A DNA stretch of 64,000 nt from Shewanella hanedai (GCF_007197645.1 NZ_VKGK01000004.1:166735-230734); one strand, 5' to 3'; shown: positions 36,949-46,722, counted from the stretch's first letter. The notes: a model not told the origin generated them from the letters alone. Numbers and translations: made by a program.

Positions 36949-38250
36949 TTATTGGCTTTTCAGGTGAGCGCTAGGGTTGGTAGAACATATCCGCCACGCT
37001 GGATACACCCCAGCAATTAATGCCGCAAAAATAGCGATACTCGGTGCCACTATCCACATAGTCAAATCCAGCTGGGTTAACGCAGCTTCCAAATCAAAGT
37101 GAGCAGACAACATCGACAGCGAGCCCCAAGCCCATAGCAGACCGAGTAAACCACCACCGAAACCAATCAAGCCTACTTCAACCATATGTTGAGAGAAAAT
37201 CTGAGCACGGCTGGCACCAATGGCGCGGCGTACACCCACTTCAGGTGCGCGCTTAAGAAACTTAGCCAGTAGCAGACCTAACATATTAACCAGACAAACC
37301 AACAAAAAGAGCACACTGAGACCCACCAAAATTTTGTTATCTTCAGGCACCACTTCATTAATCTTCAGCCACTGCTCAACATTTGATACTTTGGCTGCCG
37401 CCTCTGGACTTTCAAAGCGACCAATAAGCTGTTGCTGCTCAACATAACGCGTTAACCATTCGGCGTATTCATCACGCTGTTTATCATCTTGCACTTCAAC
37501 CCAATACTGAATCCAATGCATCTCTGAACTCAAACGTTGGCTGTAGTTATTAATCGGCTCTCGTTTCCAGCTTTGATTGTTGCCCCAGCTCTGATACTCC
37601 TCTATCGGCGCTAGCGAAAAGGGCACGAAGAGTTTCGCTGAATCTTTAAAAGCTCCAGTAGTCACATCGTAATAAAGTGGACTTGGGCTCCACGCTTTAG
37701 TGACGCCCACAATCTGATAAGGCTTACGATCCAGATATAAGGTTTTACCTATGCTGTTCTCACCGGAAAATAACTGTTTATTAAGATCTTCATTGATCAC
37801 CACTTGATACATGGCCTCGGTATCAACGCCTTTATCCCAAGCTTTACCGTAGAGAAATGGCACCGAAAACATCTCGAAAAAATCACTATCCGTCACTCGA
37901 ACAGACTCTAACAAAGGCGAAAAGTCTGGATCCTCGGTCTGCAAGGCTAACCCTGTGACAAACATCGCAGTTTGACGCACAGGTACATCACTTTTGCGCA
38001 GGTTATAGGCATCTTGATAGGTCACTTGACCATTAAACTCTTTCCACGCATCTTTACCTTGGCTCCAAAGCTGTACTCCATGGAGCTTATCGGAGCGATC
38101 ACCCGCTGGGTTTTCTGACATGAGTTGATAAACGTTCAAGGTGGTGATGGTAATTCCAATCCCAATTGAGATAGCTAACACCATCAAAAGCGACAAAAGA
38201 GGCGTTTTTTTAATGCTGCGCCAAGCCAGATCTAGATAATAAAAAAACAT
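36949..38250 (-). CDS. ABC transporter permease, MacB/FtsX type (first copy)
   Basis: 433 residues with the same plan: one N-terminal helix (PLLSLLMVLAISIGIGITIT), a periplasmic domain, then three helices with RAPEVGVRRAIGASRAQIF. Its paralogue follows directly downstream. A heterodimeric permease pair suggests a directional periplasm-to-outside function. It follows the ATPase by 11 bases in the operon. Confidence 0.88.
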   Translation of the reverse strand: MFFYYLDLAWRSIKKTPLLSLLMVLAISIGIGITITTLNVYQLMSENPAGDRSDKLHGVQLWSQGKDAWKEFNGQVTYQDAYNLRKSDVPVRQTAMFVTGLALQTEDPDFSPLLESVRVTDSDFFEMFSVPFLYGKAWDKGVDTEAMYQVVINEDLNKQLFSGENSIGKTLYLDRKPYQIVGVTKAWSPSPLYYDVTTGAFKDSAKLFVPFSLAPIEEYQSWGNNQSWKREPINNYSQRLSSEMHWIQYWVEVQDDKQRDEYAEWLTRYVEQQQLIGRFESPEAAAKVSNVEQWLKINEVVPEDNKILVGLSVLFLLVCLVNMLGLLLAKFLKRAPEVGVRRAIGASRAQIFSQHMVEVGLIGFGGGLLGLLWAWGSLSMLSAHFDLEAALTQLDLTMWIVAPSIAIFAALIAGVYPAWRICSTNPSAHLKSQ

Positions 38251-38261
38251 AAATACTCTCC

Positions 38262-39029
38262 TTAGCTTGTCGCTTCTTCGGCTTCAACCGATGACGGCTC
38301 AACAGCTCGCTTATCACCGGCAACTAAGTGTGGTTTGTCTGCCACAGCGCCATGTTGATACATGGTAAAGTCACAGACTTGGCCATCCACGATTTGAATA
38401 TTACGCTGAGCACGACGGGCCAATTCGGCATCATGGGTCACCATGATAATGGTCGTCCCCGCTCTATTGATCTCCTCTAGCAGTTCCATCACCTGACGTG
38501 CCATCATGCTGTCGAGGTTACCCGTGGGCTCATCGGCGAGCAGGAATCTTGGCTCACCAGCAAGCGCGCGGGCAATTGCCACTCTTTGTTGCTGGCCACC
38601 AGAAAGCTGTGATGGCAGATGCTTCATTCGTGCAGCCAGTCCCACTTGCTCAAGTGCATGTTGTACACGTCGCTTACGCTCCGCCGAATTAAAACCACGG
38701 TAGCGCAATGGCACTTCAACGTTCTCGGCCAAGTTAAGATCAGGAATTAAGTTAAACCCTTGGAAGATAAAGCCTATCTTCTCATTTCGAATTGTCGCGC
38801 TCTTGTTATCACTCAAATTAGAGATATTGACGCCATCGAGAAAGTAATCACCATGAGTAAACCCTTCTAGCAGTCCTGCGATATTAAGAAAGGTGGTTTT
38901 ACCTGAGCCAGAGGGCCCTGTTACCGCGACAAACTCACCCTCTTTAACTTCTAGATTAAAATCTCGCAGCGCATGGGTCTCAACTAAATCTGTTTTAAAT
39001 ACCTTGCTGATATTCTTCATCGATAACAT
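38262..39029 (-). CDS. ABC transporter ATP-binding protein, MacB/LolD type
   Basis: 255 residues. Walker [13 protein letters not shown] signature [15 protein letters not shown], Walker [13 protein letters not shown] and the H-loop MVTHD are all present and intact. The LolD/MacB subclass is indicated by [22 protein letters not shown]-terminal extension of about 35 residues (rich in Ala, Glu, Ser) follows the fold. It energises the two permeases downstream. Confidence 0.93.
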   Translation of the reverse strand: MLSMKNISKVFKTDLVETHALRDFNLEVKEGEFVAVTGPSGSGKTTFLNIAGLLEGFTHGDYFLDGVNISNLSDNKSATIRNEKIGFIFQGFNLIPDLNLAENVEVPLRYRGFNSAERKRRVQHALEQVGLAARMKHLPSQLSGGQQQRVAIARALAGEPRFLLADEPTGNLDSMMARQVMELLEEINRAGTTIIMVTHDAELARRAQRNIQIVDGQVCDFTMYQHGAVADKPHLVAGDKRAVEPSSVEAEEATS

Positions 39030-39089
39030 TTTATTATTCCCTTTTTTATCGTTTATTCTTGTAACCTCTTAACTGCTAGAGGTTAATCA

Positions 39090-39389
39090 TTAATAGTTAG
39101 CAATGAACTCAATCAGTGCTATCACCAAGGTCCAAATCATGTCGCTTACGTGATGTAAGCCGCTAACAACACCCGTGCTAACAGTAGACATTTCACTAAC
39201 AGGCACGTGGAGCGGAGCCGTGACCTCCAACACATTCAAACCAAATACAAACCAATCACTGGCATTCTGAGTCGACACTTGCACTGCGATAAGCAGTAAT
39301 AAAAGTGCAGTAATCGTGATGATTTTTTGTGTGCTAAAGACTTTCTGTCCGCTCATTTCATCGTGTTGACTGTGAGTTAATCTGTTCAT
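39090..39389 (-). CDS. Small membrane protein of unknown function in the ABC-exporter operon
   Basis: 99 residues. A hydrophobic helix at residues 23-41 (IITITALLLLLIAVQVS) and a second apolar stretch at 77-97 (LHHVSDMIWTLVIALIEFIA) suggest two membrane passes or a signal anchor plus amphipathic helix. I recognise no family. It lies between the HlyD adaptor (10 bases upstream) and the ATPase (60 bases downstream), so it is co-transcribed. It could be an accessory subunit of the exporter or a membrane-inserted peptide handled by it; neither is shown by sequence. Confidence 0.7.
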   Translation of the reverse strand: MNRLTHSQHDEMSGQKVFSTQKIITITALLLLLIAVQVSTQNASDWFVFGLNVLEVTAPLHVPVSEMSTVSTGVVSGLHHVSDMIWTLVIALIEFIANY

Positions 39390-39399
39390 CTTGTTCTCC

Positions 39400-40662
39400 T
39401 TAGCGAACGAGCACTTGCGGCGCTTTGTTGAAATCTTGAATGCTGGATATCACCCAAACATCACCAATTTTTCCGCCCTGAAGCACTTCGATATGACTCA
39501 TGCTGCGGGCACCTAACTGAATATTCTTTTGCTCGGCAATATCACCGTTCATGGCATACACCTCTTGACCACCACCGGTTGACACAAATGCACCGCGCTG
39601 TACCATCAACACATTAGGTCTGTTTTCCAGTAATACTCGAGCGGCTAAGCGCTGATTCTGACGTAACTTCAAACGATCATCTTGCTCAAATCGGACACGA
39701 GCCGTTACTTCACGATTTCTCACTTCCGGTGAAATCGATGACAGCTGGCCTATCAAGGTCAAATCACCGAAACGCAGCTCAACATCCATGCCCAGCCCCA
39801 ACTCATCGGCATAAGACTCAGGCACTGCTAGTTCAGCTTCAAAGGCGCTTAAATCAACCACGGTTAATATCGGTTGGCTTTGCCCAATACGGGCTTTCTG
39901 CTCGGTTAACCAGTTGCCGATAATCCCGCCCACTGGAGCTTTAACGCTTAACGCGGCGACTTGACGTTCAAGCTCACTGACCACCAGCTTCTGACGATTA
40001 ACCTCTGAGACCTTGTTCTTTACCTCAAACGTTAAGGTATCGCGCATTAAGTCTGCTTCTTGTAATGCGTGGGCGGACAATAACTTAGCCTTATACAGGT
40101 CATCCTTACCCTTCTCGAAATCAATTTTTGAAATCAACTTATTTTGAATAAGCTCATCACCACGGCGGCTCTCTCTGTCAGCAGCGGCAAGGTCGACTTT
40201 GGCCATATCCAGCGTCTGTTGCGCCTTCAGTTGTGCGCGGCGAGCATCAAGACGTGCTCGCTCCAGTGAACTCTGCATTCCCTCTAACAAGGCTTCTTGT
40301 TGCTTAAGGCTGTTGGTTAGTTTGTGACTTTCGATGGTAGCCACCACATCACCAAACTCCACTCTGTCACCCGGCTTGGCCAGTAACGTCACAGTGCCTT
40401 GGTCGGTGCTATAAAGGATCGGCGCATTGGCCGCGACAATTTTACCAGAGGTGGCGATATCACGAGTGAGTGTGCCTTGCTCTAAGGTGGCAAATCTCAA
40501 CTCGCTACGTTTAATAGACTCACTGACTTGGCTACCACCGACACTTGACCAAACCAGACCCGAGATGAGTACTACCACAGCACCAGCGACCAAGGGCCAC
40601 TTAAGCTTTTTTCCCATATTTGGTTGTACCACTGTGTCCTGTCCGCTCGTATCTTGAATCAT
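39400..40662 (-). CDS. HlyD/MacA-like periplasmic adaptor protein
   Basis: 420 residues. One N-terminal membrane anchor (WPLVAGAVVVLISGLVW), then a lipoyl half-motif (TVTLLAKPGDRVEFGDVVAT), a long coiled-coil hairpin of about 120 residues (ALLEGMQSSLERARLDARRA and onward), and the second lipoyl half (VKAPVGGIIGNWL). A beta-barrel domain follows. This is the adaptor of tripartite ABC exporters, linking the MacB-like permeases to an outer-membrane channel (not encoded here). It is the first gene of the seven-gene operon, whose regulation is discussed under the upstream region. Confidence 0.9.
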   Translation of the reverse strand: MIQDTSGQDTVVQPNMGKKLKWPLVAGAVVVLISGLVWSSVGGSQVSESIKRSELRFATLEQGTLTRDIATSGKIVAANAPILYSTDQGTVTLLAKPGDRVEFGDVVATIESHKLTNSLKQQEALLEGMQSSLERARLDARRAQLKAQQTLDMAKVDLAAADRESRRGDELIQNKLISKIDFEKGKDDLYKAKLLSAHALQEADLMRDTLTFEVKNKVSEVNRQKLVVSELERQVAALSVKAPVGGIIGNWLTEQKARIGQSQPILTVVDLSAFEAELAVPESYADELGLGMDVELRFGDLTLIGQLSSISPEVRNREVTARVRFEQDDRLKLRQNQRLAARVLLENRPNVLMVQRGAFVSTGGGQEVYAMNGDIAEQKNIQLGARSMSHIEVLQGGKIGDVWVISSIQDFNKAPQVLVR

Positions 40663-40733
40663 CGTCTTGTTCCTGTCCGTGTGGTGAGTGCCAACCTAAT
40701 AAGTGTCCAGCACCTGCAATTACAACTAAGTAT

Positions 40734-40750
40734 TACAAGTTACATGCCAA
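40734..40750 (-). promoter_or_regulatory. Possible sigma-54 (-24/-12) promoter for the exporter operon
   Basis: On the minus strand the sequence reads TTGGCATGTAACTTGTA. The GG of the -24 element is followed after 10 bases by GT where GC is usual, giving a near match to TGGCAC-N5-TTGC. It lies about 70 bases before the HlyD start and 60-150 bases from the repeated GTGTCCG sites, a spacing that fits an NtrC-type enhancer. The -12 mismatch lowers confidence. Confidence 0.45.
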
Positions 40751-40812
40751 AAACAATAAAACCTTTATTATCAGCACCTTAGTTAAATTCAAATAATGAT
40801 AAAGAGGAGGAA

Positions 40813-40891
40813 GTGTCCGCGGACACACTGGAAAAGTGTCCGATTATTTGCAGAGACACAGAAAAGTGTCCGATATTGACTTATGTGTCCG
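40813..40891. promoter_or_regulatory. Clustered GTGTCCG sites, candidate enhancer for the NtrC-type regulator
   Basis: A perfect palindrome GTGTCCGCGGACAC sits at 40813-40826. Three more GTGTCCG copies follow at 40836, 40866 and 40885; two of them belong to the 14-mer GAAAAGTGTCCGAT repeated exactly 30 bases apart (40831 and 40861). The 10.5-bp-related spacing and palindrome suit cooperative binding of a dimeric activator. The rest of the 380-bp gap up to the RND adaptor gene holds no gene. Confidence 0.65.
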
Positions 40892-41044
40892 CATTACATT
40901 CTCAAAGTACATACTCGCTGTGGAGCATAAAACACTAAAAAAATGACGATTATGCATAGTTAATCGTTTTTTCCTAATGGACTATTTACAAGCTAGCACC
41001 AAGTCCATTAGAATTTTCTTATGGATTATTTATTGGGTTTTACC

Positions 41045-42082
41045 ATGACTAGCTCGACGCGCTTTTATCTCCGCTTAATGTTCATCACCTTAGTGCTACT
41101 AACAAGCTTCTCTTTACGTGCTGCTGATTCACATACTAAAACCATAAAAGTGTTACTCAGTGATCACACCAGATGGATTGAGCTTGATGCCAAACTTGAA
41201 GCCGTTAAAGCTGCCACCGTATCAGCTCAAACTTCAGGACGGGTGTTGTCCCTTCACTATGATGTCAACGATATCGTGCCTCACGGTGCCCCTCTGCTAG
41301 AAATCACCAGTAAAGAGCAAGGCGCAGCGCTCGCTGCCGCAGAGGCGGAATTGGCCAAAGCCATAGCCCAAGACACCCAAGCCCAACTCACCAGACAACG
41401 TTATGCCGCGTTATTTCCACAAGGGGCGATATCACAAGGGAATATGGATGAAGCCATCGCCCAAGCAAAGTCAGCCGAGCAAGCTGTTTCGGCGGCGAAT
41501 GCTAATATTGTTCGCGCCAACGAATCACTCACCTACACCTCTGTTTCAGCGCCATTTTCAGGCATTGTTACCCACAGATATGTTGAAGAAGGCGAAACGG
41601 TCAGCCCAGGCCAAGCGCTGCTATCTGGTTTTTCCTTAAGCCAGATGCGCGCCGTCACTCAAGTGCCTCAGCGCTACATTGATGCCTTGAAACAGCAGCC
41701 TGAATTTGCAATAACCCTCAACGATGGACGCAACTTTCAATCAGACAAACTAACCATCTTCACCTTTGCCGATCCCCAAAGTCACAGCTACAAAGTGCGG
41801 ATATTACTGCCTAAAGGTGAAGCCAATCTAATGCCTGGCATGTGGGCAAAAGCCAAATTCAAAGCAGGAGTCACCCGCAGTATCACACTGCCTAAGTCAG
41901 CCTTAATTGAGCGTGGGGAGCTAAGCGCAGTTTATCGACAACTTGGTGAGCGTTTCGTGTTGAATCAAGTGCGGGTTGGTAAAACTGACAGTCACAATGT
42001 TGAGATCTTGTCCGGTCTTGATGAAGGCGACACCGTGGCACTTGATGCTTACCAAGTGCTTCTCAGTCAGCAGTCGAAATAA
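41045..42082 (+). CDS. RND efflux periplasmic adaptor (membrane fusion protein)
   Basis: About 345 residues from the ATG at 41045, giving a clean signal peptide ending SFSLRAADS; an ATG 8 codons earlier (41021) is an alternative and neither has a strong ribosome site. Lipoyl halves are seen at about residues 60-90 (LHYDVNDIVPHGAPLLEI) and 160-185 (YTSVSAPFSGIVTHRYVEEG), separated by a short alpha-hairpin. A C-terminal beta-barrel follows. It bridges the RND pump downstream to an outer-membrane channel. It starts 383 bases from the divergent exporter operon and may share its regulatory region. Confidence 0.88.
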   Translation: MTSSTRFYLRLMFITLVLLTSFSLRAADSHTKTIKVLLSDHTRWIELDAKLEAVKAATVSAQTSGRVLSLHYDVNDIVPHGAPLLEITSKEQGAALAAAEAELAKAIAQDTQAQLTRQRYAALFPQGAISQGNMDEAIAQAKSAEQAVSAANANIVRANESLTYTSVSAPFSGIVTHRYVEEGETVSPGQALLSGFSLSQMRAVTQVPQRYIDALKQQPEFAITLNDGRNFQSDKLTIFTFADPQSHSYKVRILLPKGEANLMPGMWAKAKFKAGVTRSITLPKSALIERGELSAVYRQLGERFVLNQVRVGKTDSHNVEILSGLDEGDTVALDAYQVLLSQQSK

Positions 42083-42092
42083 GGGGGACGAT

Positions 42093-45000
42093 ATGAGCAA
42101 TTCACTCACCCCTAAACCTACTGATGCAGCCAATAACCAGGCTAGAAAACAGCTTGGGATCTCAGGCAAGATAGCCGCTGCATTTCAGCTCAGTGCGATC
42201 ACTCCCCTCTTGGCCATTCTCGGGCTGTTACTCGGCCTGTTTGCAGTGCTCGTCACTCCAAAAGAGGAGGAGCCGCAGATTGATGTCACTTTTGCTGATG
42301 TCTATATTCCCTTTCCTGGTGCAAGCCCTGCGGAAGTTGAAAGCTTAGTCACCCTGCCAGCAGAACAGATCATCTCAGAGATTAAGGGCATAGACACCTT
42401 GTACTCTTTCTCTCAACCAGACGGCGCGCTGATCATCGCCATTTTCGAAGTGGGGATCCCGCGCAGTGAAGCCATCGTAAAACTCTACAACCAGATCTAT
42501 TCCAGTGCAGATAGATTCCCCAAAGGCTCTGGCATCGGCGAACCGCTTATTAAGCCTAGAGGCATAGATGATGTGCCGATTGTCAGCCTCACCTTATGGT
42601 CTAAAGATCCCAATGTCTCTGCAGAGGCATTAACCCATGTCGCAAATGGGTTAGAAACCGAACTTAAACGCATCCCTGGTACACGTGAAATCTCCACCGT
42701 CGGCGATCATGAGCTGGTACTGAATGTCCGTATCGACCCCGTAAAGATGAACTATTACGGCTTAAGTTTTGATGCCATTAGTCAATCCCTGTCGGCTAAT
42801 AATCAGATATCCATGCCAAGTTCCTTGATTCAAGGCAATCAAGAGATAAAGGTTCAGGCGGGTCAATTTCTACAAAATATAGATGATGTTAAGCAGCTGG
42901 TTGTCTCTGTCTATCGTGGCAGTGATGGCCAAAGTGCGCCCGTTTATCTCAATGATATCGCCGAGCTGTCACTCAAAGCCGACATCCCCGTAAAGAGTGC
43001 TTGGCATGGTGACAAACAGGGAATGTATCCTGCGGTGACCTTGGCCATCGGCAAGCAAGCAGGCGAGAATGCGGTCGCGGTATCGAAGCAGATCTTAAGC
43101 CGTGTCGACAGGGTTAAAAACATCCTTATCCCCGACAATATCGAGGTCAGCATATCAAGGGATTATGGTAAAACCGCTGGCGATAAAGCCAATACTCTGA
43201 TCGTTAAACTCATATTTGCGACCGCAGCCGTAGTGATCTTAGTGCTGTTAACGATGGGAGCAAGAGAAGCCGCAGTGGTTGGTGCCGCCATCATAATCAC
43301 CTTGGCTATCACCCTGTTTGCCTCATGGGCATGGGGTTTCACCTTGAACCGAATATCGCTCTTCGCGCTTATCTTCTCGATCGGCATTTTGGTCGATGAC
43401 GCCATCGTGGTGGTGGAGAACATTCACCGACATATGGCCATGGGGAAAAAGAGCCTGAGTGAGCTGATCCCAGCCGCCGTCGATGAAGTCGGCAGTCCCA
43501 CCATCTTGGCAACGTTTACCGTTATCGCTGCCCTACTGCCGATGGCTTTTGTGTCTGGATTGATGGGGCCGTACATGGCACCAATTCCTATCAATGCCAG
43601 CATGGGCATGTTGATATCATTAGCGATTGCCTTCACCGTTACGCCTTGGCTCAGCCGTAAACTGCTGAAAAATAAGCATCACAACTTGGAACAGGATCAG
43701 GCTGACAACACGCATAATGTCGAAGAAAGCGGCTTTATGCTCAAGCTCTTTACTCGTCTCATCGGCCCATTTGTACAGGGCAAGCAAGCCAGAAAAGCCA
43801 GATTCGGACTCGCAGCCGCTATCTTTGTGTTAATCGGCATCGCTGTTGCTCTGCCTATCGGTCAGCAGGTTATTCTCAAAATGCTGCCTCTAGATAACAA
43901 ATCCGAGTTTCAGGTGATGGTCGACATGCCGGAAGGTACGCCAGTTGAGCAGACACAGCGAGTACTGCAGGATCTTGGCCGTTATCTGTCGACGGTTGAT
44001 GAAGTTGAAAACTACCAACTCTATGCCGGCACCAATGCGCCGATGAACTTCAACGGCTTGGTCAGACACTACTTTCTTCGAGAGAGCCAAGAGCTTGGCG
44101 ATATTCAAGTCAATCTACTGGATAAAAGCGAGCGTGAACGCGACAGTCATAGCATCGCTCAATCGGTACGCGGGCCACTGCAAGAGATAGGTCAGCGTTA
44201 TAACGCCAATATTAAGATTGTTGAAGTGCCGCCTGGCCCGCCGGTTTGGTCTCCCATTGTCGCTGAGGTTTATGGCCCCAACGAAGCGATCCGTGAGCTT
44301 GCAGCCAATGAGCTGCAAGCCCTGTTCAAGCAGACTCATGGTGTCGTCGATGTCGATATTTTCCTTCCCGCCGCACAGCAGAAATGGCAGGTGATCATAG
44401 ACAGAAGCCGAGCCAGCTTGTTAGGCGTACCCTATCAGAATATTGTCGACCTTATTGCCACCTCCGTAGGCGGTAAAGATCTGAGTTACCTGCATGATAA
44501 ACAGCAAAAAAAGCCCATTCCAATCCGCTTGCAACTCAAGGAATCAGCCAAGTTTAACCTAGATCAGGTACTCAACTTAAAACTCACGGCTAAGGATGGC
44601 AGTCGCGTGCCAATCTCAGAGTTGGTGACCATCAATAAAGGGGTGATTGATGCCCCTATCATCCACAAAAATATGATCCCGATGATCATGGTGGTTGCCG
44701 ACATGGCAGGGAAAATCGACAGTCCGTTGTATGGCATGTTTGATATGGCTGCCAATATAGATAAAGCGGAAGGGCTTGGGTTCGAGCAACATTACATCAA
44801 TCAACCATCAGGGCTGGATTCGGTCGCCGTACTCTGGGATGGGGAATGGAAGATCACCTACGAGACGTTTCGGGACATGGGAATTGCCTACGCCGTCGGA
44901 ATGATAGCCATCTACCTGCTAGTCGTTGGACAATTTAGATCCTACATTGTGCCTCTGATTATTATGGCCCCCATCCCATTGACGATTATCGGTGTGATGC

Positions 45001-45350
45001 CGGGTCATGCGCTACTTGGGGCAAACTTCACCGCACCTTCGATGATAGGCATGATCGCCCTTGCAGGGATCATCGTTCGAAACTCCATATTATTGGTGGA
45101 TTTCATCAATAAAGAGACCTCTGCAGGGGTGCCTTTCGAGCAAGCGGTCATTCACTCCGGCGCCGTTCGGGCAAAACCCATTATGCTGACAGCCCTTGCT
45201 GCCATGATTGGCGCGCTGTTTATTATCGACGATCCCATTTTTAACGGTCTAGCCATCAGTTTAATCTTCGGCATCTTAATCTCGACATTGCTCACCTTAG
45301 TGGTGATCCCTGTCCTTTACTATGCAGTGATGAAAAACAAATTCAGCTAA
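42093..45350 (+). CDS. RND-family efflux pump permease
   Basis: 1085 residues from the ATG at 42093 behind GGGGGA, 10 bases after the adaptor stop. The frame is open further upstream but only inside the adaptor gene. Topology is standard: TM1, a large periplasmic loop, TM2-6, TM7, second loop, TM8-12. The TM4 segment FSIGILVDDAIVVVENIHRH holds the paired aspartates of the proton relay. TM10-11 sequence (SMIGMIALAGIIVRNSILLVD) is the hydrophobe/amphiphile or CzcA-related style. Substrate class is not clear. No outer-membrane channel gene is adjacent, so TolC is probably supplied elsewhere. Confidence 0.92.
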   Translation: MSNSLTPKPTDAANNQARKQLGISGKIAAAFQLSAITPLLAILGLLLGLFAVLVTPKEEEPQIDVTFADVYIPFPGASPAEVESLVTLPAEQIISEIKGIDTLYSFSQPDGALIIAIFEVGIPRSEAIVKLYNQIYSSADRFPKGSGIGEPLIKPRGIDDVPIVSLTLWSKDPNVSAEALTHVANGLETELKRIPGTREISTVGDHELVLNVRIDPVKMNYYGLSFDAISQSLSANNQISMPSSLIQGNQEIKVQAGQFLQNIDDVKQLVVSVYRGSDGQSAPVYLNDIAELSLKADIPVKSAWHGDKQGMYPAVTLAIGKQAGENAVAVSKQILSRVDRVKNILIPDNIEVSISRDYGKTAGDKANTLIVKLIFATAAVVILVLLTMGAREAAVVGAAIIITLAITLFASWAWGFTLNRISLFALIFSIGILVDDAIVVVENIHRHMAMGKKSLSELIPAAVDEVGSPTILATFTVIAALLPMAFVSGLMGPYMAPIPINASMGMLISLAIAFTVTPWLSRKLLKNKHHNLEQDQADNTHNVEESGFMLKLFTRLIGPFVQGKQARKARFGLAAAIFVLIGIAVALPIGQQVILKMLPLDNKSEFQVMVDMPEGTPVEQTQRVLQDLGRYLSTVDEVENYQLYAGTNAPMNFNGLVRHYFLRESQELGDIQVNLLDKSERERDSHSIAQSVRGPLQEIGQRYNANIKIVEVPPGPPVWSPIVAEVYGPNEAIRELAANELQALFKQTHGVVDVDIFLPAAQQKWQVIIDRSRASLLGVPYQNIVDLIATSVGGKDLSYLHDKQQKKPIPIRLQLKESAKFNLDQVLNLKLTAKDGSRVPISELVTINKGVIDAPIIHKNMIPMIMVVADMAGKIDSPLYGMFDMAANIDKAEGLGFEQHYINQPSGLDSVAVLWDGEWKITYETFRDMGIAYAVGMIAIYLLVVGQFRSYIVPLIIMAPIPLTIIGVMPGHALLGANFTAPSMIGMIALAGIIVRNSILLVDFINKETSAGVPFEQAVIHSGAVRAKPIMLTALAAMIGALFIIDDPIFNGLAISLIFGILISTLLTLVVIPVLYYAVMKNKFS

Positions 45351-45458
45351 ACTCATAGAAATTGAGCAAAGATAAAAACTGAAACTCTATGCACCATGAC
45401 TAAAATGCTTTAACTTGATATTAATTCAAACAGTTAACCTAAAAGGAAGATAACTAAC

Positions 45459-45806
45459 ATGCTAAAGACAATAGCCGATCTCCTTGTCGAGACCAAGCTC
45501 ACCATCCAGTGCATCAATGCAGAAGAAGCGGCGGTTAAGTGCAAAGAGATGCAGGGTGCATTGATCGATGTACGCGAACCTGTAGAAGCCGCACAACAGG
45601 CCGTTAATGGCGCGATACTTGTTCCCCGTGGGATATTAGAGATGAAAATGCTGACACTATATCCCGATGCAGATAAAGCCATCTTCGTTCACTGTGCTTC
45701 AGGGGTTAGGGCTTGTTTAGCGGCTGAGCAACTGGTCAGAATGGGTTATAACAATGTATGGGCCATCACCTGTAAATTAGACGCGATTTGCGCAGCAAAT
45801 AGTTAG
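45459..45806 (+). CDS. Rhodanese-like single-domain sulfurtransferase
   Basis: 115 residues. The rhodanese fold is shown by GALIDVREPVEAAQQAVNGA and the active-site loop VHCASGVRACLAAEQL, in which the catalytic cysteine is present. No signal peptide, so cytoplasmic. Small rhodaneses carry persulfide sulfur for thiosulfate use, tRNA thiolation or detoxification; the specific role is unknown. It follows the RND pump by 109 bases. Confidence 0.88.
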   Translation: MLKTIADLLVETKLTIQCINAEEAAVKCKEMQGALIDVREPVEAAQQAVNGAILVPRGILEMKMLTLYPDADKAIFVHCASGVRACLAAEQLVRMGYNNVWAITCKLDAICAANS

Positions 45807-45816
45807 ATTTCAAAAC

Positions 45817-46323
45817 ATGCAACGATTTGAACACTGTAATGCCAAAACATGTGCTGAAGAGTTGCTTGCCTTAGGGCAAGACAACACGAAGATGTGGTAT
45901 CTTTTTAAGTGGTTAACTGAACATGATGAGTTACCACATGGCACACAAGCAGAGATGATTAAACTCTATGTAGATAACGAGTTAGTCGGATACAGTTTGT
46001 TTGAAAACTACACAGCACGTGCTGACAAAATAACGGATTATCAAGGGACGATTTATCAAGATTTAGGTGTGGTTCATTTTGTCACAATCAATGAACATCG
46101 TAATAAGGGGTATGCGACTCTACTCGCTGATGTAATGTATCTTGATATTATTAAGCCCCTATTAACGCGGTATACTGATATCCATGCCTATGTCACTGCA
46201 ACGGGACGCGCAGCACCTTTGATGGAACGCACCGATATAAGCCCCATTAATTTGATTAAACAATTCTATTCTAATGTCACGTTTGAAGATAAAGTCGTCA
46301 ACTACTTAAGGGAACAGGTATAG
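45817..46323 (+). CDS. GNAT-like N-acetyltransferase
   Basis: 168 residues. The acetyl-CoA binding segment is recognisable as VHFVTINEHRNKGYATLLADVM, corresponding to motif A (R/Q-x-x-G-x-A) with NKGYAT. The surrounding strands fit the GNAT fold, though the N-terminal part is unusual. Target unknown. It lies 11 bases after the rhodanese gene and is probably co-transcribed. A MAPEG gene converges from the other strand. Confidence 0.72.
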   Translation: MQRFEHCNAKTCAEELLALGQDNTKMWYLFKWLTEHDELPHGTQAEMIKLYVDNELVGYSLFENYTARADKITDYQGTIYQDLGVVHFVTINEHRNKGYATLLADVMYLDIIKPLLTRYTDIHAYVTATGRAAPLMERTDISPINLIKQFYSNVTFEDKVVNYLREQV

Positions 46324-46338
46324 GGTTGTTACCCTGTG

Positions 46339-46722
46339 CTAAAAAGCCTGACAGAAAATAACGAAGGAGGAGATAATCGCCACAAACCAGCTCAGTGAAC
46401 GTAATGTTCCTTTATCGATAAGGTATAAAACCTGATAAGCAATACGTGCAATAACATAGACTATCGCAAAGGTCACCGCAGTACTATTCACACTGTCGCT
46501 CGCAATAACCGTCACCACGGCAAGTCCAAAAATAAGAAGCGACTCAAACGCATTTTGATGCCCAGCAACAGCGCGCGCGCCGAAGCCCGTTAACTTAGCC
46601 TGTTGATCTCTTGGGTGCGCATTATCGTATCCCCCAGCTTTAGCCATCGCCACTGCAACAGGGCCTTTGGCAAGATAGGGCAGTAACATGGCGATAAACA
46701 GACAAATAAGTAACGTGGTCAT
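46339..46722 (-). CDS. MAPEG-family membrane protein
   Basis: 127 residues with four hydrophobic helices. The hallmark region ARAVAGHQNAFESLLIFGLA (residues 50-70) contains the conserved glutamate/asparagine positions of the membrane-associated eicosanoid/glutathione metabolism family. Bacterial members are often glutathione transferases or of unknown activity. Single gene facing the acetyltransferase gene. Confidence 0.88.
   Translation of the reverse strand: MTTLLICLFIAMLLPYLAKGPVAVAMAKAGGYDNAHPRDQQAKLTGFGARAVAGHQNAFESLLIFGLAVVTVIASDSVNSTAVTFAIVYVIARIAYQVLYLIDKGTLRSLSWFVAIISSFVIFCQAF

Noticed and set aside
40681..40700. TGGCAC on the minus strand near the HlyD start as the sigma-54 -24 element
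   Set aside because: No -12 element at the required spacing; the site at 40734-40750 fits better.
41976..42092. N-terminal 39-codon extension of the RND permease
   Set aside because: It lies inside the adaptor gene in another frame and lacks a ribosome site; the ATG at 42093 has GGGGGA upstream.
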